A DNA stretch of 60,542 nt from Nitrospinaceae bacterium (GTDB lineage Bacteria; UBA8248), in assembly GCA_018669005.1 (NCBI GenBank), contig JABJAL010000094.1:1-60542 (forward strand), written 5' to 3'. Below the pieces are notes generated by a model that did no database searches, was not told the DNA's origin, and worked only from the letters and a program-made list of their open reading frames with translations. Shown here piece by piece: positions 26,044-35,625 of this stretch; the first letter of the stretch is position 1; each line of letters opens with the position of its first letter. Position numbers and translations under genes: made by a program.

Positions 26044-27056
26044 CAAATCTTCAGCTTATAAAGTTTCTTGGCGTTATCCGTCAAAATCTTTTTTTGATCT
26101 TTACGCGAAATTCGAGACATTCCGGGAATCTTTGCCGCCTTTCCCAAATCACCCATGTCAAAGGGATAGTCAGTCCCGTAGACAATCCGGTTGGCCCCTA
26201 AAACTTTATATGCATACTCGAAGGCATCGGCATCGTGAATGATTGTGTCGTAGTAAAATTTCTTAATGTAATGATTTGGAGATTTGGCACGATTCACTTT
26301 AGGCTCTGTGCGCTCACCATAACCATGTTGCCAGCGGCCTCGAATCCATGGCGTAAATCCTCCTGTGTGCGAAAGCAAAAACTTAATCTTCGCGAAACGA
26401 TCAAACACACCGCCAAAGATAAGACTCGATGCGCAAATGGTGGTCTCAAGAGGATTGCCAATAAAATTATCCAGGTAATAATCCTTCAATCGCTCGCCCG
26501 TTGCCCTATCTCCCGCAGGATGAATAAAAAGAGGAACATCGAGCTTTACCGCTTTGCGCCAAACGACATCTAGTTTTCGATCATCGAGATTTCTACCCGC
26601 CACGTTTGTTCCGATTTGTGCGCCGAGATGGCCCGTCTTAACCGCCTGAGCAAGCTCTTTTGCCGCTGCCTGTGGATCCTGCATGGGCAATTGCGCCATA
26701 CAGCGAAATTTATCTGGATATTCTTTTGTGAGGCCAAGCAAAGATTCGTTGATGGCAGAGGAGATCTCTTTATTCAAGCCGACGGGAAGGGAATAGTAGG
26801 TCATCCCGGGAACTACCGAGAGAATCTGAAGATCAACACCTTGTTTTTTCATCCCCTTAAACCGGACATCGATATTCGTCAAATCTTCTCGAAGAGGAAA
26901 CTTCAAGGCAAATTCCTTGCCTCCCTTCTTTCCTCGTGCCACCACAACATCCCATGGCTTGCCTTTTTGAATTGTTACAGCCTTACCGAATCTTTTTTTT
27001 CGGATGTTTTCGACAAAACTTTCAGGAATAATATGTGCGTGCGGGTCGATTATCAC
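26043..27056 (-). CDS. Amidohydrolase family protein, ACMSD-like
   Basis: 337 residues of the metal-dependent hydrolase family that includes 2-amino-3-carboxymuconate-6-semialdehyde decarboxylase (ACMSD) and related decarboxylases (gamma-resorcylate, 5-carboxyvanillate). The N-terminal HxH motif is DPHAHIIP, then FIHPAGD, LLSHTGGF with a His ligand, and VYGTDYPFDMG with the barrel-end Asp. Members decarboxylate or hydrolyse small aromatic or muconate-type acids using Zn or Mn. The start is GTG at 27056 with GAGGTGA upstream. It is last in a unit with the NIPSNAP gene (30-base gap) and the CocE hydrolase gene. Substrate not known. Confidence 0.92.
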   Translation of the reverse strand: MIIDPHAHIIPESFVENIRKKRFGKAVTIQKGKPWDVVVARGKKGGKEFALKFPLREDLTNIDVRFKGMKKQGVDLQILSVVPGMTYYSLPVGLNKEISSAINESLLGLTKEYPDKFRCMAQLPMQDPQAAAKELAQAVKTGHLGAQIGTNVAGRNLDDRKLDVVWRKAVKLDVPLFIHPAGDRATGERLKDYYLDNFIGNPLETTICASSLIFGGVFDRFAKIKFLLSHTGGFTPWIRGRWQHGYGERTEPKVNRAKSPNHYIKKFYYDTIIHDADAFEYAYKVLGANRIVYGTDYPFDMGDLGKAAKIPGMSRISRKDQKKILTDNAKKLYKLKI

Positions 27057-27086
27057 GTCTGCTTCACCTCAAAAAGAATAAGGTTA

Positions 27087-27701
27087 TTAATGCATCAACG
27101 AGAAAGATGCTGGAATCCATATTTCTGAATTTTGAGAAGTCAAAACAGGGCCGGAGCCTGGAGGCCAATTGGCAAGTTTCTTAGTCGCCTCACGAACCTC
27201 TGCCCGATGAAGTAAGTCTTTATAGGCCCAAATATGTATAAATTCATTCAAGGTGCCGAACTCAGACGTAAAACACGCGGCAAGCGGAGAAACAGTCTCC
27301 CGCTCAGGAAGGTGCTCCGTCCAACGGCTAATGACATCATTCATCTTTCCCGTTTCCACGCCATAGGTGCGAACTTCATAAACCCCTCCATTTTCTCCTA
27401 GCCGGGGCTCCGATCGAAATGGAGGTGCAACCAACAGCTTATTGCTCTGCTCTAAAATGATACTTGCGCTTTTAGGTGGCCACCAAGATTGGCTCATAGC
27501 CTCCGCGCGCACTTCGTCGCGATGTTTGGCATCCTCGAATTCCCAGATGTGCATGACTCTGTTCAGATCCCCAATATCCGCAGTAAACATCCCGAGCAAA
27601 CGCGATATCTTCTGCCTTCTTTCAAAAAGAGGTTCGAAATTATCCATAAATTCCGCCGCTTTGCCGATTTTCATCTTGTAAGTTCGCATTTCATAAATCA
27701 T
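27087..27701 (-). CDS. Two-domain NIPSNAP family protein
   Basis: 204 residues containing two NIPSNAP/dabb-type ferredoxin-like repeats: MIYEMRTYKMKIGKAAEF at residue 1 and VYEVRTYGVETGKMNDV about 110 residues later. Each is followed by a conserved stretch with a Trp (MHIWEFEDAKHR and IHIWAYKDLLHR). NIPSNAP proteins are small dimeric proteins whose bacterial function is mostly unknown; they frequently sit near monooxygenases and hydrolases, as here. GGAGG precedes the ATG. It is 22 bases downstream of the CocE gene and 30 bases upstream of the ACMSD-like gene, all on the minus strand, so it is almost certainly co-transcribed with both. Confidence 0.9.
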   Translation of the reverse strand: MIYEMRTYKMKIGKAAEFMDNFEPLFERRQKISRLLGMFTADIGDLNRVMHIWEFEDAKHRDEVRAEAMSQSWWPPKSASIILEQSNKLLVAPPFRSEPRLGENGGVYEVRTYGVETGKMNDVISRWTEHLPERETVSPLAACFTSEFGTLNEFIHIWAYKDLLHRAEVREATKKLANWPPGSGPVLTSQNSEIWIPASFSLMH

Positions 27702-27723
27702 TTGATACCTCCATTCACATATT

Positions 27724-29475
27724 TCACTTAGATGGAATTACAGGAAGCAGGATATGCGCCTGCCGATCAAGTGCAAAGTGAAGCGATACACGGCCACCGA
27801 AAATAGAAACAGGGCGCTCCCTCGAATCATTGTGATGGTAGGGACCAACACCAGTGAATGCCATTTTACCCAGGGACTGAGGTCCTTGAGCGCCTCCGCC
27901 TGGATAAACGTAGTCATTCCCCCGTACGGAGAGCCCTATGCGATAGCCTTTGGGCACCACAATGCAGGTGGGTAGTACCTCAACATCGAGATCGTAAACC
28001 TTGTCCGGGGTGAGTGGTTGTTTTTCATCATGAGTATGATAAGGCCGATACGGCAAGCTAAGCTCAGGATCAAGTTTACGATGAGAGGCACGGAGCCAGC
28101 CATGCGCGATAGGTGTATGGGGATCAAGTGCACCCTGGAAAACCACCTCCTTCATATCACCAGTGAACAAGCGAACGACAAGGAACATATCAGCGTCTTC
28201 GGTTTCAGAAGATACGAAAAGCTTCGCTGCCGAGGGCCCGGTAAATTCGGTCTCCTCCTCAAACGGAGCGGTGAGAAAAGTGACCCCATCGCCAAGCGCT
28301 TCATAGGTGACATTTTCCGCTACAGAACTGGGCTCTGGGCGAAGGCTGTGATCTTCAGGGTGAAGATAAAATTTCGTCCACTGGGTTCGTGCGAGTGGCC
28401 ACTCATTCTCGGCCCGCTCGACAAACGTTTCATCAACATGTCGAACCTGGAGTTGAACGGGTGGCTGATCCTTCCAACCCGTATCCTCGCCTTTAAGAAA
28501 GTGGCCAAAAAATTTCTTTTGAAGATTTACGCCGTAGTCGGTATAAAAATGGGTCCAGTGCTCAAGACCATGAATCTCTAGCCACTTTTCCTTAGATGAG
28601 GCGCGCATAAACCCTTCGACATTCCCGCGCAGATGAAGTCCATGTCCGCCCCAATTGCCCGCCGAGAAAAAGGGAACTTCGATTTTGGACAAATTCCCGC
28701 TACGCTCTTTCCAGAACTCGCCTTCCATGGGATGTGAGAAAAATTCTCCCGCGAAGTCGGAACGATTACTTCCCAATTCTTCTTCCGATAACGTCTCCGG
28801 GCCAGAAACCAAATCGCCGTTGACTCGACTTCGGTAGCCATTCGAGCCAAGACCATGCTGCCTGGGCATTGCGCTGTTCTCAAACCAGGAATCAAGCCAA
28901 GTGTTGTAGAGCCCTCCGTGAAAAGACATGTCGCGGTAGAAATCGGCCGCTCCCTCCCAGGCACACATCGCCGTCAAATGCGGAGGCTGTAAACCCGCCA
29001 CCTGCCACTGGTTCATGGCGTAATATGAAATTCCGCAAAGCCCAACCTTGTTGTTACACCAAGACTGGATCGCCGCCCACTCGATACAATCATGATAATC
29101 TTTAATTTCACGAGGCGACCATGGGTGCAAATAACCCGGCGAGCGACCGGAACCACGGGAATCCACGCGCACGCAAATATAACCGTCAGGAACCCACTTC
29201 TCGGGATCTACCGCTTCCCACGTCTGGTACTTGTTAGTCGAGCCAGCGGGAACGTCTGGATGATTCTCCACCATGCTCTTCCACTGCAACGGGTAGGCAT
29301 CCTCAAGATGAAGCCACTTGCCGTATGTCCCGTGATTCATAATTACGGGATATTTGCCTTCTTCAATGGGCCTATACACATCGGCTCGAAGAACCACGCC
29401 GTCGTCCATCATAATGGGAACATCCCATTCTATTAGCATACCGTCCCGGATTTCAGATTTAATCTGATCCGTCAT
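27724..29475 (-). CDS. CocE/NonD family hydrolase
   Basis: 583 residues, an S15-type alpha/beta hydrolase with a C-terminal jelly-roll. The nucleophile motif is VGLCGISYYAMNQW, the typical GxSYYxxxQW of the family, and the core begins MMDDGVVLRADVYRP with VRVDSRGSGRSPG. The C-terminus carries ELPGT-like jelly-roll repeats (EFTGPSAAKLFVSSETEDAD). Members cleave acyl esters or amides, such as cocaine or glutaryl-cephalosporin. GGGAGAA precedes the ATG. It is the first gene of a three-gene minus-strand unit with NIPSNAP and ACMSD-like proteins. It differs strongly from the other CocE-like protein at 22126, so a recent duplication is unlikely. Confidence 0.93.
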   Translation of the reverse strand: MTDQIKSEIRDGMLIEWDVPIMMDDGVVLRADVYRPIEEGKYPVIMNHGTYGKWLHLEDAYPLQWKSMVENHPDVPAGSTNKYQTWEAVDPEKWVPDGYICVRVDSRGSGRSPGYLHPWSPREIKDYHDCIEWAAIQSWCNNKVGLCGISYYAMNQWQVAGLQPPHLTAMCAWEGAADFYRDMSFHGGLYNTWLDSWFENSAMPRQHGLGSNGYRSRVNGDLVSGPETLSEEELGSNRSDFAGEFFSHPMEGEFWKERSGNLSKIEVPFFSAGNWGGHGLHLRGNVEGFMRASSKEKWLEIHGLEHWTHFYTDYGVNLQKKFFGHFLKGEDTGWKDQPPVQLQVRHVDETFVERAENEWPLARTQWTKFYLHPEDHSLRPEPSSVAENVTYEALGDGVTFLTAPFEEETEFTGPSAAKLFVSSETEDADMFLVVRLFTGDMKEVVFQGALDPHTPIAHGWLRASHRKLDPELSLPYRPYHTHDEKQPLTPDKVYDLDVEVLPTCIVVPKGYRIGLSVRGNDYVYPGGGAQGPQSLGKMAFTGVGPYHHNDSRERPVSIFGGRVSLHFALDRQAHILLPVIPSK

Positions 29476-29615
29476 ATCTATTCTCCCATCTCAAAAATCA
29501 TTTCATATGAATTGAAACTCAAAAAACCAAACATCTGCATATATACAAGAATACAATTTAATAAGGTTATCCGAACTTAGCTGATCTCATTCCCCAGGAA
29601 ATACGCATTTCAAAA

Positions 29616-30506
29616 TCAGCCCTCAAGCCCCACCAAACGAGCCGGATTCCGCTGGACCATTGGAACAATTTCCTCTGCGTCCAATCCTAGCCGCATCATG
29701 GAGGCAATAAACATCCGCATCATTTCCGGCGGCTTGGGATTCCAGTCCATCTGCGCATCCGAACTCAAGATACACCGCTCGGGTCCAATCTTGCGGATGG
29801 CCTCGAAAATTCTACTCGGCGCAAGACCATGGGCCAGGGGCATGACTGGAGCCCATGCGAATTCAATAATGTAGCCCAGATCGGCCACTTCGAGCATTTG
29901 AGCATCGCTAGCATCAATAAATGGAGTTAGTGCATGAGTAAACACAAATTTTTTCACACCGATTTTCTTGGCTCTCCGGGCGAGGATAACGCTCTCCTCG
30001 GGAGAAAAATGCCCGGTGGCCACAATTACGTCAGCATCACGAGCGATTTCAAGAATCGCATCAATCTCGGGAAGGATTTTTTCGCCTTCCCGAAACGCCA
30101 CGATGCCCTCACCAGGAATTTTTTGTTTGTAGGTGGCAGCAATACGCGTGTTATAGCCACCGGATTTGATGTCATGCGCCGACGAATAAGTAGGCATCCA
30201 AATGATGTGAGCTCCTAGACTGACAGCACTCTCAGCCGCGAAAGGAGACAAACCGCCTATATTCGAATTCAGCACAATACTCCCAAAGGCGGTAACTCCC
30301 GGATACACTGAATTAAGAATCCGGGCTTGAGCCATGGTAGGCCATAAATGGCTTTTCATCGCAAAACCGCGCATCCCGCAATCTCGGGCAGATTTTGTCC
30401 ATTCATGATCTAGGACACGTCCAGGCTCATCGACAAAAAGCTGCGGGAAAATATGGGCGTGGAGATCTATCGAACCTTCAAGTAATTCGTCTGCATAGGT
30501 ACTCAC
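29616..30506 (-). CDS. Metal-dependent hydrolase-like protein (DUF6282 type)
   Basis: 296 residues. It begins with SIDLHAHIFP (an HxH metal site) and includes MKSHLWPT, VATGHFSPEE, FVFTHALTP and CILSSDAQMDWNP, together giving the His and Asp ligands of an amidohydrolase/PHP-like barrel. I recognise it as resembling the DUF6282 family, annotated by domain only; the substrate and reaction are not known. The start is GTG at 30506 with AGGAGG about seven bases upstream. It precedes the CocE hydrolase gene on the same strand by 140 bases and may share its transcript. It is divergent from the Gfo/Idh/MocA gene at 30859. Confidence 0.88.
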   Translation of the reverse strand: MSTYADELLEGSIDLHAHIFPQLFVDEPGRVLDHEWTKSARDCGMRGFAMKSHLWPTMAQARILNSVYPGVTAFGSIVLNSNIGGLSPFAAESAVSLGAHIIWMPTYSSAHDIKSGGYNTRIAATYKQKIPGEGIVAFREGEKILPEIDAILEIARDADVIVATGHFSPEESVILARRAKKIGVKKFVFTHALTPFIDASDAQMLEVADLGYIIEFAWAPVMPLAHGLAPSRIFEAIRKIGPERCILSSDAQMDWNPKPPEMMRMFIASMMRLGLDAEEIVPMVQRNPARLVGLEG

Positions 30507-30858
30507 GCTCCTACCTCCTATGTACTCTCGAATTCCCTATCGAGAAAAATTCGAGTCGTAGAGATAACCGGATTCTATGGGATCCATCGCTAGAGTTTAT
30601 TCAGCTTATCCTTGAGAGAGGAGGGCCGCAATACCCAGCACCCAACGAAAATTATTATTCATGAGTTTCAATAGATTTCAAATTCGCCAAATATCCCATG
30701 CGCATAGAAAAAACACCTCTTGGCATTTCGATATTTATAGAATTACATATGAATTTGTTCGAAATATGCTTGGAAGTTGCTCCTAGTTGGCGACAAAGCT
30801 ATTGTGTCTTAACAAACCGAAAATACTCACATCGAACTTCTTGAACAAGGAAAGATAA
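30507..30858. other. Non-coding divergent intergenic region
   Basis: A 352-base spacer between divergent genes. It is A+T-rich toward the plus-strand gene and must hold the promoters of both neighbours. I see AAGGAAAG before the plus-strand ATG and AGGAGG before the minus-strand GTG, but no convincing -35/-10 pair, RNA gene or ORF with coding character. Confidence 0.5.
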
Positions 30859-32019
30859 ATGGCAACGCATGAACTTGGTATCATTCTGCATGGTGCAACA
30901 GGCGGTATTTGCTCAACCCAACATTTACATAACACGCTAGTACCAATTCGCGCCGAAGGCGGTCTTGTTATCGGCAATGATACAATTATGCCAAACCTGC
31001 TTTTAGTAGGTCGAAATTCAGAGCGGCTGGCTGCACTTGCATCAGAAATCGGAGGTGTCGAATGGACGACCGATCTGGATGCCGCATTAAACAACCCCTC
31101 TTACCCGATATTCTTTGATGCGGCGGCCACCCACCTGAGACTTGATTTGCTCAAAAGGGCGATTGCGGCTGGCAAACATATTTATACTGAAAAACCGCTC
31201 GCACCGTCGGTTGATGATGGGCTATCTCTCCTTAAAGCTGCTGAGGCCAATGGCCTGAAACACGGTGTGGTCGAAGATAAATTATTTGTTCCAGGATTCC
31301 ATAAACTTCAAAATCTTGTTGATAGTGGATTTTTAGGCCGCATTCTTGGATTCCACATCGAATTTGGGTGGTGGGTGTTCGATGGTATTGGGGCCGACTC
31401 GCAACGACCAAGTTGGAACTATCAAAAAACGGGCGGGGGCGGATTAATCTCGGACATGCACCCGCATTGGCGCTACATCATCGAAGGTATCCTCGGGCCG
31501 ATAGAAAGAGTTGCCGCAACATCTTGGACCGGGCAAACCAAACGCGCCGATGAGACAGGCAAGCCATTTAACGTTGACGTCGAAGATAACGTACACACGC
31601 TTTTAGAAATGAAAAATGGCGCACGTGGTACGATACTCAGCTCTTGGTCAACACGAGTGCGGCGCGATGACCTGGTCACCTTTCAGATTGATGGCACCAA
31701 TGGCTCCGCTGTTGCCGGTATACGCCGATGCTGGAAACAGGCGGCAAGTGACACGCCTACACTCTTAGGTTTTAGAATGGGCCGTGACGAAGACACCATG
31801 AAAAATTCCGTAGATTATAATGGTCAATGGCAAGAAGTGCCGGATGCTGAGCCTTACAAAAACCCCTATCGTTTCGGATGGGAAGCCTTTATCAACCACG
31901 TTGTGTCCGATGCGCCATTCTATGCCGATTTTTCCGCTGGCATTCGTGATGTCCAACTCGTAGAAGCCTGCCAGCGCAGTGTCAGTGACGGCTCATGGAT
32001 CGATATGACGCAACTCTAA
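30859..32019 (+). CDS. Gfo/Idh/MocA family NAD(P)-dependent oxidoreductase
   Basis: 386 residues. The N-terminal Rossmann region has ILHGATGGICSTQHL in place of the common GxGxxG, then DAAATHLRLDLLKRAIAAGKHIYTEKPLAPS, in which EKP carries the conserved catalytic Lys, and GLISDMHPHWRYIIE in the active-site region. The family oxidises or reduces sugars, inositols and related polyols, or modifies other cyclic alcohols. AAGGAAAG precedes the ATG. It precedes a second member of the family (32149-33231) on the same strand after 129 bases, although the two are not close in sequence. The glycine-rich motif is atypical, so the cofactor preference is uncertain. Confidence 0.92.
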   Translation: MATHELGIILHGATGGICSTQHLHNTLVPIRAEGGLVIGNDTIMPNLLLVGRNSERLAALASEIGGVEWTTDLDAALNNPSYPIFFDAAATHLRLDLLKRAIAAGKHIYTEKPLAPSVDDGLSLLKAAEANGLKHGVVEDKLFVPGFHKLQNLVDSGFLGRILGFHIEFGWWVFDGIGADSQRPSWNYQKTGGGGLISDMHPHWRYIIEGILGPIERVAATSWTGQTKRADETGKPFNVDVEDNVHTLLEMKNGARGTILSSWSTRVRRDDLVTFQIDGTNGSAVAGIRRCWKQAASDTPTLLGFRMGRDEDTMKNSVDYNGQWQEVPDAEPYKNPYRFGWEAFINHVVSDAPFYADFSAGIRDVQLVEACQRSVSDGSWIDMTQL

Positions 32020-32148
32020 ATGGCTTGTTGATTCGTCCAGATTTATAGATACACCGAGACGGACCTTCTTTACGGTTGTGTTGTTTTAATTCCTTTCCCC
32101 TGAAGGGTACCGCCAAGTTTGATGTTATTGCACAGGAGGGCATGAAAC

Positions 32149-33231
32149 ATGGAAAAGAAAGAAATCGGGGTCGCCGTAATCGGATCGGGCCGCATCGGAA
32201 CGCTTCGCGCCAATATGGCCTCACGCCACCCATCGGTTCGATTTCTCGCTATTTCGGATAAAGAACCTGAGCGCGCAGATTTGCTCGCCGAAAGTGTCGC
32301 GGCACATCTCTCCTCGGGAGACAACTACGAAATCATCTCGCATCCCGAGGTGGACACCGTCATCGTATCAACGCCTGAGCACGATCATGCCGAATCCATC
32401 ATTCAGGCCCTGGAATTGGGCAAGCCCGTTTTTGTTGAAAAACCCTTAACACTGACCTTGGAGGATGCAGACAAGGTCGTAGAAGCGGTGGAAAGAACTG
32501 GGGTCGAGCTTCGGATCGGATACTCCAGGCGCCATGACCGCCGCTGGATGCTGGCCCGGGAGCAGGTCGCCCAAGGACGCCTTGGTCAGATCCTGGGAAT
32601 CAATTCGCGCATTTATTCCTCAAGGGCACAAATCGCCGAGCCACTTAAGCGCTCACCAACCGCAACGCCAGTCACCGACGTTCTTACCTACTATGTGGAC
32701 ATGGCATGTTGGTTTTTAGAAGGCATCCGCCCGGTAGAGGTGTTCGCCAGGGGGAACGCGAAAATTTTTAAGTCATGGGGCTACTCTGCCGACGACGTTA
32801 CATGGTCCATCATTACTTTCGAGGATGGCACTGTCGTAAACCTCGGTGTGTGTTGCGCTCTTCCCGCGAAATATCCCACCTACGGGCAAAGCGCTCGCTT
32901 CGAGATTCTTGGAGAGGATGGGGCCATCCTTCTGGATATAGACAACAAGGATAGTTTATTGTTCACAGATAAAGGCGTGCCACACGCTTATGTTCCTGAT
33001 CACAGCGTGAACTTGCTCTTTATGCAGAGCAACTCATCTGGCGACTGGGCCATGGGGGAATTTTGGGGACCCATCGCAAACGAAACACGCTCCTGGCTCG
33101 ACCACCTGGCGACCGGCTCTCCTTGCGTTCACACAACTGCTCAAGAGGGGCGCCAGACACTGGCCGTCACACTTGCCATCGAAGAATCCGCAAAGACAGG
33201 AAAAATAATAACTCTGCCTTCTCCTAACTAA
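32149..33231 (+). CDS. Gfo/Idh/MocA family NAD(P)-dependent oxidoreductase
   Basis: 360 residues. It shows the standard motifs: VAVIGSGRIGTLRA (GxGxxG dinucleotide binding), VIVSTPEHDHAESIIQALELGKPVFVEKPLTL (catalytic Lys in EKP), and VDMACWFLEG for the C-terminal domain. It resembles myo-inositol 2-dehydrogenase and related sugar dehydrogenases; the true substrate is unknown. ATG at 32149 has AGGAGGG upstream (a nearby ATG at 32142 is out of frame). Gene order suggests it works with the preceding family member. It is convergent with the multi-cluster Fe-S gene at 33320, with 88 bases between them and only a weak inverted repeat there. Confidence 0.93.
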   Translation: MEKKEIGVAVIGSGRIGTLRANMASRHPSVRFLAISDKEPERADLLAESVAAHLSSGDNYEIISHPEVDTVIVSTPEHDHAESIIQALELGKPVFVEKPLTLTLEDADKVVEAVERTGVELRIGYSRRHDRRWMLAREQVAQGRLGQILGINSRIYSSRAQIAEPLKRSPTATPVTDVLTYYVDMACWFLEGIRPVEVFARGNAKIFKSWGYSADDVTWSIITFEDGTVVNLGVCCALPAKYPTYGQSARFEILGEDGAILLDIDNKDSLLFTDKGVPHAYVPDHSVNLLFMQSNSSGDWAMGEFWGPIANETRSWLDHLATGSPCVHTTAQEGRQTLAVTLAIEESAKTGKIITLPSPN

Positions 33232-33319
33232 ATTACTAAGGCAGAACGTATATACCCGCTAATTATTCATACCTACTACTATTTCCTATTTCTGGTGGCT
33301 GAAATATTCCAGGAAAGAG

Positions 33320-34897
33320 TTAAAACATTGTCTTTCGGCAATCAAGACAATATTTGCTCAAGGCACTAAGTGCGGGATGATCTTCAAGAATACCGCCAAT
33401 TCGATCCAGCATGGCCTTGGGAGCAACCGGCTCGCCACAATTTTCGCATCGCGGTGCGGTATCCCTGAAAAGAAGTTTGCTTTCCTGAGTCAGCGCCATG
33501 AAATCCGTCTTTTTTTCAAGCGCCATAATGTTTTCAGGGCAAACATTAAGACACCCTGCACAGGCTACACATGATAGCGAACTAAATTTGAGGGAAATCC
33601 CTGTCTCGTCCGGTTCAAGTTTCAAAGCATCAGCAGGGCAGGCGTTGACACATGCGCCACATAGCGTGCAACCGTCTAGAACTTCGATGACCCCATTTGG
33701 AGAATGAGTATGAGTGAGCACCATTTCTGGCGAGAAATTTTGCTGGGCCGCCATTTTGAGACAAGCTTTACCATTCCCTGCGGGTGAAAAATCAATATTG
33801 GCGAGAGACGCCGATGTGCCATTTGTTCCGTTTGTTGAGGCAACCAAAATATCCCCGTTGGAGGGGACAAAGTCCTCGAGTTCTTCAAGCCCAAAGAGCC
33901 GAACAGAATCTTCGGACAACCCTATTTTTTTCATCAGAGTTCGACAATAATCGACCCGCCCTTCGAGTCCCTCCCTATCTCCGTACTTACACTCATCCGC
34001 TCGGCAGGGGAGCAATCCCACCGCTGTGGCCCCTCGGCTTAGACTTTGAAGAATCCACGAGGGCGTAACCATGCCGAGGCACGGCACCTCAACCGGGAGC
34101 CAGCCAGCCGGAAAATTAGCGTTCCCTTCTCCGCCTTGGTGCAGTTGGGTAGCAAGTGCCCCACAAAGGAACATTATCCCATGTTGGACGCTAGGCAGAT
34201 TCGCCCCACCCAGTAAAACGCCGGCCTGCGCTTCAAACTGCGATAATGAAGCTCCAGGGAATTCAAACGCCCCTCGGGGGCACAACGAAACGCAAGCTCC
34301 GCAACCGGTACACTTGCCCTTACTCAAAATCATCTGTCCGTTTTCGACTGAAAGCGCCTTGTGCGGGCACTCGGAGGAGCAAACGCGACACCCTTCATCG
34401 GCAGCACATAAAGATTCCTTGATTGAAGGAACAATTTCGTAGCGAACAGGAGGAAGCGTAAACAGAGAGCGTCTACTTCGCTTCTCTTCCCAAGGCACGA
34501 TCATTTTTTCATTATCAGGGCGGCTTCGGGACAGGGCGTTAAGTTTCGCGATGGCGGCCTCGATGAGAAGCCCTGCCCTGGATGTCGCATTAGGCTGTTG
34601 ATTATGATGGGTGCATAACTCACCCAGAAAGACGATCTCTACTGCCGAAGGATCGGCACCTAATTTTCTAAGTCGAGCATAAAATTCGACGTCACGAAAA
34701 GAAGAATCACATACACCGAGGATATAACGCTCATCTCTTTGAGCGATACCCTCAAGCCACTGGTCGGGATGATCACATGAGAGCGGAGAGAGACGAACTT
34801 TGGCCTTGGGATGTCGTCTTTTTAGCCCTGCCGCGAGATCGGAGAGATCCAGCCCCTCTCCTGCGTGTTCCAAATCACGGCAAAGAAAAATCATCAT
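33320..34897 (-). CDS. Multi-cluster 4Fe-4S protein with MvhD-like domain
   Basis: 525 residues. Ferredoxin-type clusters are visible: CRVCSSECP and CTGCGACVSLCP around residues 170-210, then CTLCGACVNACP and CVACAGCLNVCP near residues 405-450. Between them lies a segment (IMFLCGALA, VEVPCLGM, GLLPCRADECKYGD, VDYCRTLMKKIGL) that resembles the MvhD/FlpD hydrogenase Fe-S subunit, which accepts electrons in heterodisulfide-reductase systems. The C-terminus has two CxxC pairs (CENCGEP and CLDCRKTMF), perhaps a zinc or rubredoxin-like site. The start ATG overlaps the TorD stop by four bases (ATGA). It is last of the Psr-like operon starting at 40897. It probably links the molybdoenzyme complex to a cytoplasmic electron carrier; this is inference. 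Confidence 0.88.
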   Translation of the reverse strand: MMIFLCRDLEHAGEGLDLSDLAAGLKRRHPKAKVRLSPLSCDHPDQWLEGIAQRDERYILGVCDSSFRDVEFYARLRKLGADPSAVEIVFLGELCTHHNQQPNATSRAGLLIEAAIAKLNALSRSRPDNEKMIVPWEEKRSRRSLFTLPPVRYEIVPSIKESLCAADEGCRVCSSECPHKALSVENGQMILSKGKCTGCGACVSLCPRGAFEFPGASLSQFEAQAGVLLGGANLPSVQHGIMFLCGALATQLHQGGEGNANFPAGWLPVEVPCLGMVTPSWILQSLSRGATAVGLLPCRADECKYGDREGLEGRVDYCRTLMKKIGLSEDSVRLFGLEELEDFVPSNGDILVASTNGTNGTSASLANIDFSPAGNGKACLKMAAQQNFSPEMVLTHTHSPNGVIEVLDGCTLCGACVNACPADALKLEPDETGISLKFSSLSCVACAGCLNVCPENIMALEKKTDFMALTQESKLLFRDTAPRCENCGEPVAPKAMLDRIGGILEDHPALSALSKYCLDCRKTMF

Positions 34898-35625
34898 GAC
34901 TTCACTTCCTCTTTGAAATTACCGAGCAAAGTAACAATGAGGTCTTTCTCGTGGGCCACAAACACCTCGACGGCGTTCGCCGCAACGGCATACAGTTCTC
35001 TTCCTCGCCTCTTAAAGAGCCCTTCAGCGAAAGCAGAAATCCATCGACCGGTATGATTTTCAAGAAAATCAATTTGACGGCGGAGAATTTTGGCTCCAAC
35101 AATCGAATCCTCTCGCGCCCAGGCCTCGGCCTCAAGACCACATAGGGCGCTGAGGAATTCGAGTTGTACACTGGCATGGTCGGGCGTCTGATGGAGAGAG
35201 CCATCAACCACTAAACCGACCTCAGCATAGAGCCCGTCCAACTCTCCCATCAACAAAGCGATGTCTTCTCTTTTACCCCACGAGGACTCACAAGGAGAGC
35301 ATCCCTCCGCCGGGTCCGCCATCATCAAATCCTTCGTGTATATTTCACCGAGAGACTCTCGCTCTGCCTCACCTACTTCACTCATCGCCGAAAGGAATTC
35401 TTCCCAATCCCCCCAGAAGGCGAAAGACTTCAATGACGAAGTTTCATCAGACAATGCCTCTGCGATGGGAGGATAAGCCGCCAGCCATTCTTCGTCGGGG
35501 TATTGAAATGCAGCGGCGAGGTACCGGTAAACTCCCTGCCGCAGAAGGGCCAGATCCTCAAGCGGTAATGCTTCATCATCGGCTCGAGGATCTGGCAAGT
35601 TATTTCTCTTCCGGCATAAGCTCAT
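34894..35625 (-). CDS. TorD-family molybdoenzyme maturation chaperone
   Basis: 243 residues, all-helical, of the TorD/DmsD/NarJ group that guides Tat-exported molybdoenzymes. Typical features are the N-terminal LRQGVYRYLAAAFQYPDEEWL, YTKDLMMADPAEGCSPCESSW and a C-terminal helix region. The client is most likely the 854-residue molybdoenzyme at 37872-40436, three genes upstream. The start is not settled: ATG at 35625 overlaps the previous small gene by 26 bases, whereas TTG at 35598 comes just after that gene's stop and has GGAAGAG seven bases before it. The gene ends with an ATGA overlap with the following MvhD-like gene. Confidence 0.87.
   Translation of the reverse strand: MSLCRKRNNLPDPRADDEALPLEDLALLRQGVYRYLAAAFQYPDEEWLAAYPPIAEALSDETSSLKSFAFWGDWEEFLSAMSEVGEAERESLGEIYTKDLMMADPAEGCSPCESSWGKREDIALLMGELDGLYAEVGLVVDGSLHQTPDHASVQLEFLSALCGLEAEAWAREDSIVGAKILRRQIDFLENHTGRWISAFAEGLFKRRGRELYAVAANAVEVFVAHEKDLIVTLLGNFKEEVKS

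Noticed and set aside
29540-29560. A shared short sequence (ATACAAGAATACA) upstream of the CocE gene and near 49125
   Set aside because: Only 13 bases in A+T-rich spacers, no symmetry and no consistent distance to a start, so chance is likely.
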